Source of the DNA: JAGQIB01 sp041393395
GTDB taxonomy: Bacteria; ARS69
Direction: 5' to 3'
Assembly: GCA_041393395.1 (NCBI GenBank)
Contig: JAWKKG010000003.1
Span: 868,001 to 932,000, forward strand
DNA: 64,000 nt
Under the pieces are notes generated by a model, which saw only the letters and a program-made list of their open reading frames with translations, searched no databases and had not been told where the DNA came from. Positions 1 through 8,352 of this stretch are shown here, piece by piece; position 1 is the first letter of the stretch; each line of letters starts with the position of its first letter. The position numbers and the translations under genes are program-made.

Positions 1-1
1 C

Positions 2-475
2 GATACGGCGTTCCGTCTCGGGCTCGCGAACATCTTCGTCCTGGTGATCACGTCGGCGTGCGCCTGGGCGCTCGACCGGTTCATCCTCCCGTACGCGCCG
101 TACCTCAAGCTGATCAGCTTCATCCTCGTGATCGCGAGCGTGGTGCAGTTCGTGGAGATGGCGATCAAGAAGCTCTCGCCCGCGCTGTTCCGCGCGCTCG
201 GGATCTTCCTGCCGCTCATCACCACGAACTGCGCGATCCTCGGTCTCGCCCTGTTCCAGACGAACCGGGGCTACGGGTTCCTCGAGGGAATCGTGTTCGC
301 GATCGGCGCCGGCGCCGGCCTGACGCTCGCGCTGGTTCTGATGGCCGGTATCCGGGTCGAGGTGGAGCTGTCGGACGTTCCGGCCGCGGCGCGCGGCACC
401 GCGATCCAGCTCCTCATCGCGGGAATCCTGTCGCTCGCGTTCATGGGCTTCGCCGGCCTGCTCGGAGCGGGCTAG
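2..475 (+). CDS. rnfA: Electron transport complex subunit RnfA/RsxA (5' truncated)
   Basis: This is the C-terminal part (about 158 residues) of an Rnf complex membrane subunit; the reading frame is open to the window edge, so the start lies outside. RnfA is an integral inner-membrane protein of the ferredoxin:NAD+ oxidoreductase that couples electron transfer to Na+ or H+ movement. The visible part has at least four hydrophobic segments and the family-typical stretch LGIFLPLITTNCAILGLALF, which carries the conserved TTNC cysteine. Family members are about 190-200 residues, so only 35-40 residues are missing. NqrE of Na+-NQR is the close paralogue and cannot be excluded from this fragment, but an Rnf/Nqr role is firm. 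A tiny membrane gene follows after two bases. Confidence 0.92.
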   Translation, partial: DTAFRLGLANIFVLVITSACAWALDRFILPYAPYLKLISFILVIASVVQFVEMAIKKLSPALFRALGIFLPLITTNCAILGLALFQTNRGYGFLEGIVFAIGAGAGLTLALVLMAGIRVEVELSDVPAAARGTAIQLLIAGILSLAFMGFAGLLGAG

Positions 476-477
476 TC

Positions 478-648
478 ATGTGGGCGGACGTCGGCGTGGT
501 GCTGGGCCTCGGCGTGGCCACCGGGATCTGGGGCTGGCTTCGCCTCCGGGCGGCGGGGAAGCCCGTCTCGACGACGGGTTCCTCCGGCTGCGGCTGCTCG
601 CGGGTCACGTCCGGGGGGGCTCCCGAGGAGCGCTGCAACCGACAGTAG
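478..648 (+). CDS. Tiny Cys-rich single-span membrane protein downstream of rnfA
   Basis: This 56-residue protein starts with ATG two bases after the rnfA stop, behind a GGAGCGG ribosome site inside the end of rnfA, so the two are very likely co-translated. It has one N-terminal hydrophobic segment (about residues 4-20: VGVVLGLGVATGIWGWL), a short basic stretch, then a Gly/Ser/Cys-rich tail with GCGC and a further Cys near the end. The layout (one helix, then cysteines) recalls NqrM, the small membrane protein needed for iron-centre assembly in Na+-NQR, and FeoB-associated Cys-rich proteins. I infer a cofactor-insertion role by analogy; the sequence is too short to prove homology. Confidence 0.7.
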   Translation: MWADVGVVLGLGVATGIWGWLRLRAAGKPVSTTGSSGCGCSRVTSGGAPEERCNRQ

Positions 649-816
649 GTTTTCCTCACAGACAGCCAGGGCCTCTTCCCGCGGCTGGTTGCCGTGGGGT
701 ATCCTCGCCGCGATGCGCCTGCGGTCGGCGGTCGGTCCTCTTCCTCCGCGACCCCGGGATCCGCTAGAATCCGCGTCTGCTGCCCCTTCACCCGGAGCCC
801 CCCGGAGCCGTTCTCC

Positions 817-2424
817 ATGCTGCATTTCGCGCGCCTGCCGCGCCGCACCTCACTCCTCCGGAGCCGGTCGACGCTCGCCTGGAGCCGAACCGCGCTGGCG
901 GCCCTGGGCCTGCTTCTCGTCGCGGGCACCGTCCACGCCCAGTCGGTCTGGATCGGCTTCGACAAGATCCTGCGCGTGAACGGTCAGCGGTTCTTCCCCG
1001 TAGGTCTCCTCGATCTCGGAATCGAGCAGTACCCGGACGACTGGAACGACCGCATTCGCCAGTCGGGCGCGAACACGGTGTGGGATCTCGGATTCGCCTA
1101 CTCGGAGTCGCTCGCGACGTGCGCTGCCATCCGCGACTCCGCGCTCGCGACCGGCTACTACGTCGTCACCGGCTCGCCGGATACGTGGAACTGGGACAAC
1201 CCGAACACGCCGGAGTTCGAGGTCGACAATCCGATGTACGAGAACGGCCTGCTCGAGAATCTCGATCAGTGCTTCCCGTGGAACACGCGTCACCTCGGGT
1301 ACGCGAACCGCGACGAGCCCGTGTGGACCATCTCTCGCGGCCAGGTCGGCGACATCGACAGCCTGCACGTCCTCGAGACGTTCGAGCAGCTGCACGACGT
1401 CGACGGCGCTCGACCGGTCGTGATGAACTTCGCGCCGGCGCACCTGTCGAAGGATCTGCAGACCTGGAAGAACGACGTCTCGGGCTACATTCCCGCGACG
1501 GACATCGTGCTCTTCGCGAGCTATCCGTACCCCGCCGGTCCCGGAACCTGCTCGGACTTCAACGTCCTCGGGTGGCCGGAGTGCAAGATGGATCGACTGC
1601 CGATCGCCGCCGACATCTTCCTGAACGAGTTGAACGAACCGGGACAACCGCTCTGGATGATCGTGCAGGCCCACAAGTCGATTCCGCTGAAGGAGTCGCG
1701 CTGGGAGGCGACGCAGTCGATCATCCACGGGGCGACGGGACTGCTGTGGGCCGGCTGGACCTGGTACCACGAGCTCGGCAGCGGCGCCGATAACTGGGAC
1801 GTCACGCGGCAGGTGATCTCCGAGTTCGCGTCGATCGCGCCGAGCCTGGCGCAACCGAAGCTGGACGGCGTCTCCGACAACCAGGCCGACGTGGATACGT
1901 TCGGGCGGAAGGACGTGGAGGAGGAGGGGCTCGTGTTCGCCGCAAGCCGCAACGGCTACTCCGGTCCCGCCACCATCCACGTGCCCGGCAACCTCGACGC
2001 CGAGTGGGCGGAGGTCCTGTTCGAGCAGCGCTGGATTCCGGTGAACGGGGATCAGTTCACCGACACGTTCGACGGCTACGAGGCCCACGTCTACCGCATC
2101 TACCGCGACCCGGAAGCGCCGACCGCCGCGCCCGAGATCGCGGCGGCGGGGGAATTCGCGCTGCGCGTGTTCCCGAATCCCGCCGAGGGCTCCGTGCGCG
2201 CGACGTTCACCGCGCCGGCCGACCTGCCGGTGGAGTTCGCCGTGTACGACGTGCTGGGTCGTCGCGTGGCGGACGTGAACGCGCGGAACCGCACCGACAC
2301 GTCGGGTGAGATCCGCTGGGACGCCGTCGACGACGCGGGGCGGCGGGTGCCCGCCGGAACCTACTTCCTGCGCGCGGTCGCCGCGGACGGTCGCCGCACG
2401 ACCTCCAAGGTGCAGCTGCGCTAG
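817..2424 (+). CDS. Secreted glycosidase-like TIM-barrel protein with C-terminal FlgD-type sorting domain
   Basis: The protein has about 535 residues from the ATG chosen here; an in-frame ATG at 694 would add a non-signal-like extension. Residues about 20-40 form a basic then hydrophobic signal peptide ending at VHAQS. The body begins IGFDKILRVNGQRFFPVGL, the opening of many glycoside-hydrolase/beta-galactosidase-like barrels, and contains YANRDEP and a Trp-rich stretch (LLWAGWTWYHELGSG) that could line a sugar site. Catalytic acids cannot be assigned. The last 85 residues are a FlgD-Ig/type-IX-like domain (FPNPAEG, VYDVLGRRV, PAGTYFLR, ending in VQLR), probably a sorting or anchoring tag. 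A TAGAAT -10-like hexamer lies at 765-770. It converges on the next gene with only nine bases between stops. Confidence 0.82.
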   Translation: MLHFARLPRRTSLLRSRSTLAWSRTALAALGLLLVAGTVHAQSVWIGFDKILRVNGQRFFPVGLLDLGIEQYPDDWNDRIRQSGANTVWDLGFAYSESLATCAAIRDSALATGYYVVTGSPDTWNWDNPNTPEFEVDNPMYENGLLENLDQCFPWNTRHLGYANRDEPVWTISRGQVGDIDSLHVLETFEQLHDVDGARPVVMNFAPAHLSKDLQTWKNDVSGYIPATDIVLFASYPYPAGPGTCSDFNVLGWPECKMDRLPIAADIFLNELNEPGQPLWMIVQAHKSIPLKESRWEATQSIIHGATGLLWAGWTWYHELGSGADNWDVTRQVISEFASIAPSLAQPKLDGVSDNQADVDTFGRKDVEEEGLVFAASRNGYSGPATIHVPGNLDAEWAEVLFEQRWIPVNGDQFTDTFDGYEAHVYRIYRDPEAPTAAPEIAAAGEFALRVFPNPAEGSVRATFTAPADLPVEFAVYDVLGRRVADVNARNRTDTSGEIRWDAVDDAGRRVPAGTYFLRAVAADGRRTTSKVQLR

Positions 2425-2433
2425 GGCGCGCGG

Positions 2434-4998
2434 CTAGCGAAGCCGTGACACCTTCACGGAGCGCCGCTCTCCGAGCGCTTCGAGCCGGGCGAAGTACACG
2501 CCGGCGGCCACCGGGTCGCCGGCGTCGTTCGTTCCGTCCCAGGTGACGGCGGTGCGACCGGCGGGCGCCTCGCCGGTCCGGAGTTCCCGGATGCGCCGGC
2601 CCGTGACGTCGTGGATCGACACGTCGGCGACCCCTGCCCGGGGGAGCGTGAACGCGAAGAGCGAGCGGTCCGCGGTCGGGTTCGGGAAAGGCGCCTCGAG
2701 CGACGGTCCGCCGGCCACGTCGGCCACGACCGGTGCGTCGACCACGGTCGTGAGATCGAACGTGAACGCCGAGCGACCGTGCGTGCCGGCGACGAGCGCG
2801 CGCGAGTCGTCGTGCAGCTCGAGATCCGCCACGACGCACAGCGGCAGCCCCGAGCCGAGTACGGTCCACGTGCCGCCGAGATCCGCGCTCGTGTACACGC
2901 CGACGTCCGTCGCCACGTAGAGTCGGTTCGTGTCCTGGGGATCCACGATCAGGTCGTTGGCGGGCGCGTTCGGAAGATTGCCGCTGATGTCGGCCCAGGT
3001 CGTGCCGTGGTTCGTGGTGCGGAACACGTGCGGCGTGAACACGTCCTCGCGGTAGCCCGAATGGGTCACGTACGCGATCGCGTCGTCGCCCGGATCGACC
3101 GCGACCCGCGTGACCCAGCGTACGGGCAGGCCCGCCTCGACGTTCGACCACGACGAGCCGCCGTTCGTCGTGACCCACACGCTGCCGTCGTCCGCGCCGG
3201 AGTAGATCGTGCTCGGCGCCGACGGGGCCACCGCGAGCGTCGTGAGCGTGCCGAACACCAGGGCGCCCCCGCCGGCGCCGTCCGTGAGATCCGGCGAGAT
3301 CGCGCTCCAGCTGTTCCCGCCGTTCGTCGTGCGGTGCACCCGGTACGTGCCGGCGTACAGCGTCTGCGGCTCCGTGGGATGCATCACGAACGGCATGTGC
3401 CAGTTCGCGCGTCCGTCGCCCGCGCCGTAGAAGATCGAGAAGAAGTTCGTCCCGTCGGTCGCCTTGGACAGACCGCCGTACTGGTACTCGCCGTAGATCG
3501 TGTTCGAGTTCGTGGGGTCCACGACCACGGTGAAGCCGTCGCCCCCGATCAGGACGTCCCAGTCGTCGAGTGCGCCCGTGAGCGTGCGCGGGGTGGAGTT
3601 GTCCTGCGTTCCGCCGTAGATGCGGTGGGGGAGCTGCGGGTCCACCGTGATCGCGTAGAACTGCGTGATCGGCAGGTCCGGCTTCTTCGACCAGCTGGCG
3701 CCCGAGTTCACCGAGGTGTCGACGCCACCGTCGTGGCCCGCGATGAGGCTGGCGCCCGCCGCGGGATTGATCCAGAGGTCGTGCTGGTCCACGTGGATCG
3801 GCGTGCGGTCGGACCAGTTCACGCCGCCGTCCGTCGAGCGCTCGAGCGTCACGCCGAGGACGTACACCTCCGAGGGGTTGGTCGGAGAGACCCGGATCTG
3901 CCCGAAGTACCAGCCGAACGACGAGTACGGATTCCCGATCGACGAGTTGCTCACGGCGCTCCAGTTCGTGCCGAAGTTGTCGGAGCGGTAGACGTCGTCG
4001 AGGTAGGTGCCGGACGTCGTGTTGAAGCGCGAGTACACGGCGTACACGCGCGACGGCTGGCTCGGGGCGACGGCGAGCCCGATGCGCGCGACGTCGGAGC
4101 CCGTGGGCACGCCGCTCGTCATCTCGACCCACGTGTCGCCGCCGTTCGTGGAGCGCCAGATTCCGGAGTTCGGACCGGAGACGATCCGATCGCTCGGCGA
4201 GCGCAGCCGATCCCACATCGCGGCGTACACGCGATCACCGTTCGTGGGATCCACCACCACGTCCGTCGCGGAGGTCATGTCCGAGAGGAACAGCACGCGA
4301 CTCCAGGTGGCGCCGGAGTCCGTGGAGCGGTAGACGCCGCGGTCGGGGCCGGTCGAGAACAGGCCGCCGGCGACCGCGACCCAGATCCGCGCGGGGTTCG
4401 TGGCATCCCAGGCGATCTTCGCGATGCGTTGCGAGTTCGGCAGCCCGAGGTTCGTCCACGTGTCGCCGCCGTCCGTCGTCTTCAGGATGCCGACGCCGTC
4501 GTACGAGTCGCCGGACGTGTTCGCCTCGCCCGTGCCGCAGAGGAGCACGCCGGGATCGCTCGGGTGGTGCGCGAGCGCGCCCACGGAGAGGCCGCCGAAG
4601 TCGTCGAGAAGCGGCGTCCACGTGTTGCCCGCGTCCGTCGTTCGCAGGACTCCTCCATCCGCGGCGCCGATCCAGTAGCGCGACGCGTTCGTGGGGTCGA
4701 CCGCGATCGCGGTCACCCGCCCGCCCACGTTCGTGGGGCCCGCGGCCTGCCACTCGCCGCCGACGGCGCGTCCGCGCTCGGGAGCGAGGGCGCGCGCCTG
4801 TCGCAGCGCGCGCGCGTACGCGCCCTGCGGGAGGTCGTGGGCGGGCCAGGCGCGCTGGAAGTGGAACCACTCGTTCGGCTGCTTCGGCGGCTCGGTCGGC
4901 GACGGCGTGTCGCGGGCGACGAGCAGGCCCCCCGCGAGAAGAGCGCCGGCCAGCAGGACCGGGGCGACGGGGCGGCGGAGTAGCGTCGGGCGCGGCAT
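2434..4998 (-). CDS. Secreted VPS10/sortilin-like BNR beta-propeller protein with C-terminal sorting domain
   Basis: The 854-residue exported protein has a signal peptide at residues 1-28 (basic start, then VLLAGALLAGGLLV). Its body is built of BNR/Asp-box repeats such as STDGGVNWS, TTNGGNSWS and TTDAGNTW, interleaved with DPTNxxxxYxG strands; these make a 10-bladed-type VPS10 propeller over residues about 75-760. The last 90 residues form a FlgD-Ig/type-IX-like domain (PFPNPTADRS, IHDVTGRRI, AGVYFARLE). Such proteins are usually surface or extracellular and bind or process peptides or glycans, but no catalytic residues are evident. A TATACT -10-like hexamer lies about 40 bases upstream on this strand (5039-5044). 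Its N-terminal lead differs from the two paralogues at 16.4 and 19.2 kb. Confidence 0.88.
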   Translation of the reverse strand: MPRPTLLRRPVAPVLLAGALLAGGLLVARDTPSPTEPPKQPNEWFHFQRAWPAHDLPQGAYARALRQARALAPERGRAVGGEWQAAGPTNVGGRVTAIAVDPTNASRYWIGAADGGVLRTTDAGNTWTPLLDDFGGLSVGALAHHPSDPGVLLCGTGEANTSGDSYDGVGILKTTDGGDTWTNLGLPNSQRIAKIAWDATNPARIWVAVAGGLFSTGPDRGVYRSTDSGATWSRVLFLSDMTSATDVVVDPTNGDRVYAAMWDRLRSPSDRIVSGPNSGIWRSTNGGDTWVEMTSGVPTGSDVARIGLAVAPSQPSRVYAVYSRFNTTSGTYLDDVYRSDNFGTNWSAVSNSSIGNPYSSFGWYFGQIRVSPTNPSEVYVLGVTLERSTDGGVNWSDRTPIHVDQHDLWINPAAGASLIAGHDGGVDTSVNSGASWSKKPDLPITQFYAITVDPQLPHRIYGGTQDNSTPRTLTGALDDWDVLIGGDGFTVVVDPTNSNTIYGEYQYGGLSKATDGTNFFSIFYGAGDGRANWHMPFVMHPTEPQTLYAGTYRVHRTTNGGNSWSAISPDLTDGAGGGALVFGTLTTLAVAPSAPSTIYSGADDGSVWVTTNGGSSWSNVEAGLPVRWVTRVAVDPGDDAIAYVTHSGYREDVFTPHVFRTTNHGTTWADISGNLPNAPANDLIVDPQDTNRLYVATDVGVYTSADLGGTWTVLGSGLPLCVVADLELHDDSRALVAGTHGRSAFTFDLTTVVDAPVVADVAGGPSLEAPFPNPTADRSLFAFTLPRAGVADVSIHDVTGRRIRELRTGEAPAGRTAVTWDGTNDAGDPVAAGVYFARLEALGERRSVKVSRLR

Positions 4999-5076
4999 GG
5001 TCTCGCTCCGGTGGTGGTCGCGGGAGGGGGCGCCAGCGAGTATATCAGGCCGCCCGGCCGGCGCGGCGGAGGGGTC

Positions 5077-6270
5077 CTAGGAGGCCGGAGCGGACGGGGC
5101 GGGAGTCGCCAGCTCGCCGAAGCGTTGCGCGTGCGCGAGCCACTCGTCCCAGAACTGCTGTGTCGTCGCGTCGACCGAGAGGAGTCCCTGCTCCCGCGCG
5201 ATGCGGGCCGTGTTCAGCAGTCCTCCGTGGGGGATGACCTCGAGCGGGCGCAGCTCCGCGTCCGTCCGGATCAGGGCCGTCGCGCTCCGGGACTCGAGTC
5301 CGATCTCGATCTGGATCTGCCGATCGATTCCCCGCCACGCCATCTTGTGCGCGTGGAGTCTCTCGATCCCCACCGCGTCCATGATCTCCCGGTCCCAGGC
5401 GGGGAGGACGAGCCGCGCGAGTGCGCCGTCGTCCACCGGCCCCTCTTGCGTCATCATCCGATTCGACGAGTCGTCCCGGGCGCAGCCGGACAGGTGTTCC
5501 GCATCGAGGAGGACGATGGTCGCGCCGTGGTGCGCGTTGTTCGTGCCTGCGGCGAGGATCTCGTCGTCGCCGTCCCGATCGACGTCCGCCGCGAGCACCT
5601 CGTCGAAGTACCCGGGGTGCCAGTAGGTCCCGAGCACGTGGCCGTCGCGATCGAGCGTGCGAAGACCGGCCGGGTAGTAGATCTCGGAATGGAACGCCGC
5701 TGCGATCTCCGCCTCGCCGTCGCCGTCCACGTCCGCGAACGCGAATTCGTTGCACCAGACGGCTCCCACGCGGACCAGGTCGGCCGGGAAGTACCGGATG
5801 AGTTCCTCGGGCGACATCTCGTGGCGCCAGACCTCGCGGTTCCGCCGGAAGTCCCAGTCGAGAACGGGACCCGGTCGCCCCGACTCCGAGTACAGCGAGA
5901 CCACCACCTCGCGCGGGCGACGTCCCCACGGAGCGATCTCGGCCCGCGAGACGCGCGCGGGAAACTCGTGCGTCCAGATCACCTCCTCACCGGACAGGCT
6001 GAGGATCTGGACCACGTTGCCCTCGAACAGGACCGGAGGGGTCTCGCGCGCTCCGAACAGGGCGCCCTTCGCCGCCGCGATCAATGCGGCCAGGACGATC
6101 GCGTTCAGCAAGAGCGATGTCGGCAGGAGCCAGCGGCGGCGGCGATGACGATTCGCCGCACGGGCCATGCGTTCGCGGAACTGCCGGACCTCTTGGAGGC
6201 CGTCCCGTTCCAGCCGATCGAAGTCCACGTGGGCGGTGGATTCGGGGGATTGATCGTCGACGGGCGTCAT
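5077..6270 (-). CDS. Membrane-anchored VCBS/FG-GAP repeat protein paired with a sigma factor
   Basis: The 397-residue protein has a short charged N-terminal region (about 47 residues, Arg-rich at its end), one transmembrane helix (about 48-70: LLPTSLLLNAIVLAALIAAA), then a large predicted periplasmic part. That part contains calcium-loop VCBS/FG-GAP repeats: FADVDGDGEAEIAAAF and AADVDRDGDDEILAAG, both of DxDxDG type. It begins 12 bases after the sigma-factor stop behind a GGAG site, so the two form an operon. Position and topology suggest an anti-sigma or sensor partner with an extracytoplasmic propeller, but it has no recognisable anti-sigma zinc or RsgI motif. The function is inferred only. 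Confidence 0.78.
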   Translation of the reverse strand: MTPVDDQSPESTAHVDFDRLERDGLQEVRQFRERMARAANRHRRRRWLLPTSLLLNAIVLAALIAAAKGALFGARETPPVLFEGNVVQILSLSGEEVIWTHEFPARVSRAEIAPWGRRPREVVVSLYSESGRPGPVLDWDFRRNREVWRHEMSPEELIRYFPADLVRVGAVWCNEFAFADVDGDGEAEIAAAFHSEIYYPAGLRTLDRDGHVLGTYWHPGYFDEVLAADVDRDGDDEILAAGTNNAHHGATIVLLDAEHLSGCARDDSSNRMMTQEGPVDDGALARLVLPAWDREIMDAVGIERLHAHKMAWRGIDRQIQIEIGLESRSATALIRTDAELRPLEVIPHGGLLNTARIAREQGLLSVDATTQQFWDEWLAHAQRFGELATPAPSAPAS

Positions 6271-6282
6271 GCGGTCTCCGGA

Positions 6283-6879
6283 TCAGGCGAGCAGATCTTC
6301 GAGGAAGCCGTCGTCGCCGAAGTGACGGCGGAGCAGCACCTTGATCTGCTGGATGTGTGCGTACACCCGTTCGACCGGCATCCGGAGCAGACGCGCGCTC
6401 TCCCGCGGTTTGCACCCCTCGATGAAGTGCAGATCGAACAGGGGAGTGTAGCCGTACGGCCGGAGGAACTCGCGCATCCGCGCGATCCAGTTCGCCCGGT
6501 CCCGTTTCATCATCAACTCTTCCGGCGAGGGCGCCATTTCCGGGCATGCGCGAATCGCGTCTTCGTAATCCTCGCGGCGACGGACCCCGGCACTCTCCAG
6601 GAAGCTCAGGATGTCGCACCAGATGGCGCGCACCAGATACGCCCGGAGCTCTTCGGACAGGGGCCGCCGGTGGCGGCGGCGCTCCGGCTGCCACTTGTGA
6701 GGCTCCCGAAGCAGTTTCGCCACGCACCCGGAGACGAAATCCGTCACGTCCTCGGGGAGGCGGTTGCCGGTCTTGCGGCGAAATCGGCTCGCGGCGTCAC
6801 CGAGATCCCGGAGAAGATGCTTCCACTCGTCGTCGCTCATGCCGGACAGGTACGCGCCGGCATCGAAACCACCAGACAT
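6283..6879 (-). CDS. ECF-like sigma-70 family RNA polymerase sigma factor
   Basis: The protein has 198 residues. The start is fixed by a strong AAGGAG site about nine bases upstream; the frame stays open further upstream, but that extension is low-complexity and unlikely. Region 2-like sequence lies around residues 20-100 (LPEDVTDFVSGCVAKLL, AYLVRAIWCDILSFLES). Region 4-like helix-turn-helix lies around 145-190 (FDLHFIEGCKPRESARLLRMPVERV was read there in two parts, LHFIEGCKPRESARLL then PVERVYAHIQQIK). It would direct RNA polymerase to a private promoter set. The downstream membrane VCBS gene is its probable regulator or sensor. It is more divergent than standard ECF groups, so the subgroup is unassigned. 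Confidence 0.82.
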   Translation of the reverse strand: MSGGFDAGAYLSGMSDDEWKHLLRDLGDAASRFRRKTGNRLPEDVTDFVSGCVAKLLREPHKWQPERRRHRRPLSEELRAYLVRAIWCDILSFLESAGVRRREDYEDAIRACPEMAPSPEELMMKRDRANWIARMREFLRPYGYTPLFDLHFIEGCKPRESARLLRMPVERVYAHIQQIKVLLRRHFGDDGFLEDLLA

Positions 6880-7339
6880 GTTCGAGGCTCCTTGCGCCCC
6901 GCGAAAACGGCCAGGGCCAGCATGCCCGGGCCGTCGGGGGGAGGTCAAGGTTCTCGCCGCTCCGCGGCATCCATCCTCGAAAAACGGGACCTCGCCGGAA
7001 GTATGGAACGAGGACGAAGGCCCTCGGCAGGCCCCGACCTCTTCGCGACCCAGGGGGGATGCCGGTTTGCCCTTCCGGGGGCGTCGGCGCGGGTCGCGAT
7101 CTTCCCGGTCCGTCGTGCCCATCGGTTCCGCGAAACGGCCTGTGAGCGGGTTTCCAGGGCACGACGGCCGGGGCCCCCTCCCGGCCGGGTCCCGTTCCGG
7201 TCCACAGCGGGGTGAATTCCGCGTTCGATCCGGCCGATACTTCCCGGGAAGGGCGCCTTCCCCCCGGCGTCGTCCGCCCGACCCCCTCGGGCTCCGGCAC
7301 CGCTCCCCCGAGCGGACATCTTCCCCCGCGGAAAACGTC
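6880..7339. other. 460-base intergenic region between divergent genes
   Basis: This gap separates the sigma factor (minus) from an unknown gene (plus). Open frames cross it on both strands, but their translations are Arg/Pro/Gly-rich, have no domains and lack ribosome sites, so I call no gene. It must hold two promoters; I see no clear -35/-10 pair. Since ECF-type sigma factors often autoregulate, a non-standard promoter here is plausible. Confidence 0.5.
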
Positions 7340-8242
7340 ATGGAGCGCATTCGTTGGGTCGGAGGTCGCCCCGTCCTCCCGGCGAGAATCCTCGACGAGG
7401 CCATCTTCGAGGAGTGGGTCCGCCACGCCGGTTCGATCGCGGAGCGACGGGCGAGGGTCGGGTTGCCGTTGCCGTTCCTGTTCGGGCGATCCCGCGCCCG
7501 GCGTCGTCTCGAGCGCGACCTCCGGCGCGCGCTCGACGCGCCGCCGACGCTGCGAGGTCCGCTCGAGGCGGCTCTGGCGGAGCTGCCGGCGATCGTCGCG
7601 ACGCTCGCCACGGAGATCATCTCGCATCGCCTGCTCGTGCTCGTGCACACGGAGGCCGCGCGACGTTTCGTGGCGGTGCCGCGCGAGGCCGTCGTGCGCC
7701 GGATCGTGAGGCGGGCATACGAGCGCGTCGGATCCTGGCCGTCGCTCGGCGCCTACGACGGCGTCTGTCGCGCGATCGTGGAGGCCTGGGCGCGCGACGC
7801 GGAGCGCGTGTTCGTCGAGAGCGCGCGAGAGACCATTCCCGCGGCCGTCGCGCGGCGCGGATCCATGATCGCGGCCGTGGATCGGGACTACGCCTGGGGT
7901 GAGGCCGCGCCGGCCGGTCACTACTGGCTGGCCGAGACCTCGATGTCCACGCTGGATCTGGATCGACGGGAGGATCGCGCGCGCTTCGCGTCCACGCTCG
8001 AGCGTTCGATCGCGCGTGCGCGGGAGACGCTCGCGGATCTGCCCGCCACGGAGCGCACATCGTTGCGCGTCCACCTGCGAGAGGTCGCCACCGGGCAGGG
8101 CGTCTCGGCGCCGTCGGCCCGGCAACGTCGACCCTCCGGCACGATGGAAGCGCCGCACCTGCTCGCGATCTCGCCGAACCAGGTGCGTTCGCCGGGCGAA
8201 CCGGAGGCACCGAAGCCCGGACACCGTCGCAGCGGGAGCTGA
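7340..8242 (+). CDS. Hypothetical protein, helical, unknown family
   Basis: I do not recognise this 300-residue protein. It starts at an ATG after a weak GGAAAA site. It is rich in Arg, Ala and Glu, looks mostly alpha-helical and has no signal peptide, transmembrane segment or clear motif. The middle (about residues 85-115: LPAIVATLATEIISHRLLVL, then RRFVAVPREAVVRRIVRRAY) could be a helical DNA- or protein-binding region. The tail after about residue 255 is low-complexity and probably disordered. It is divergent from the sigma-factor operon, so a link to that regulon is possible but unproven. The opposite strand is also open here; this strand has the more natural amino-acid composition. Confidence 0.5.
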   Translation: MERIRWVGGRPVLPARILDEAIFEEWVRHAGSIAERRARVGLPLPFLFGRSRARRRLERDLRRALDAPPTLRGPLEAALAELPAIVATLATEIISHRLLVLVHTEAARRFVAVPREAVVRRIVRRAYERVGSWPSLGAYDGVCRAIVEAWARDAERVFVESARETIPAAVARRGSMIAAVDRDYAWGEAAPAGHYWLAETSMSTLDLDRREDRARFASTLERSIARARETLADLPATERTSLRVHLREVATGQGVSAPSARQRRPSGTMEAPHLLAISPNQVRSPGEPEAPKPGHRRSGS

Positions 8243-8313
8243 CGGGATTCGCCGTCACCCGATCCTGACCGAAAGGCCCCCGACCCGCCGGAGCCGACGC
8301 GAGGCGACGGTTC

Positions 8314-8322
8314 CGGTACATT
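8314..8322 (+). promoter_or_regulatory. Candidate -10 element (CCGGTACATT type) for the NRDE gene
   Basis: TACATT at 8317-8322, preceded by CCGG, sits about 30 bases before the ATG at 8353. No convincing -35 is seen 17 bases upstream. The same CCGGTA-YNNT form recurs before three other genes in the window. Confidence 0.35.
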
Positions 8323-8352
8323 GGCCGGGCACCCGAGTCGGGAGTGGGCGGG

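Noticed and set aside
2413..2440. Short GC inverted repeat at the convergent stops (TAGGGCGCGCGGCTA)
   Set aside because: It is too short and has no T-tract; the symmetry comes mainly from the two facing stop codons.
6880..7650. Upstream extension of the sigma-factor reading frame to more than 450 residues
   Set aside because: The extension is Arg/Pro/Ser-rich low-complexity sequence without a ribosome site, while an ideal AAGGAG site precedes the ATG at 6879.
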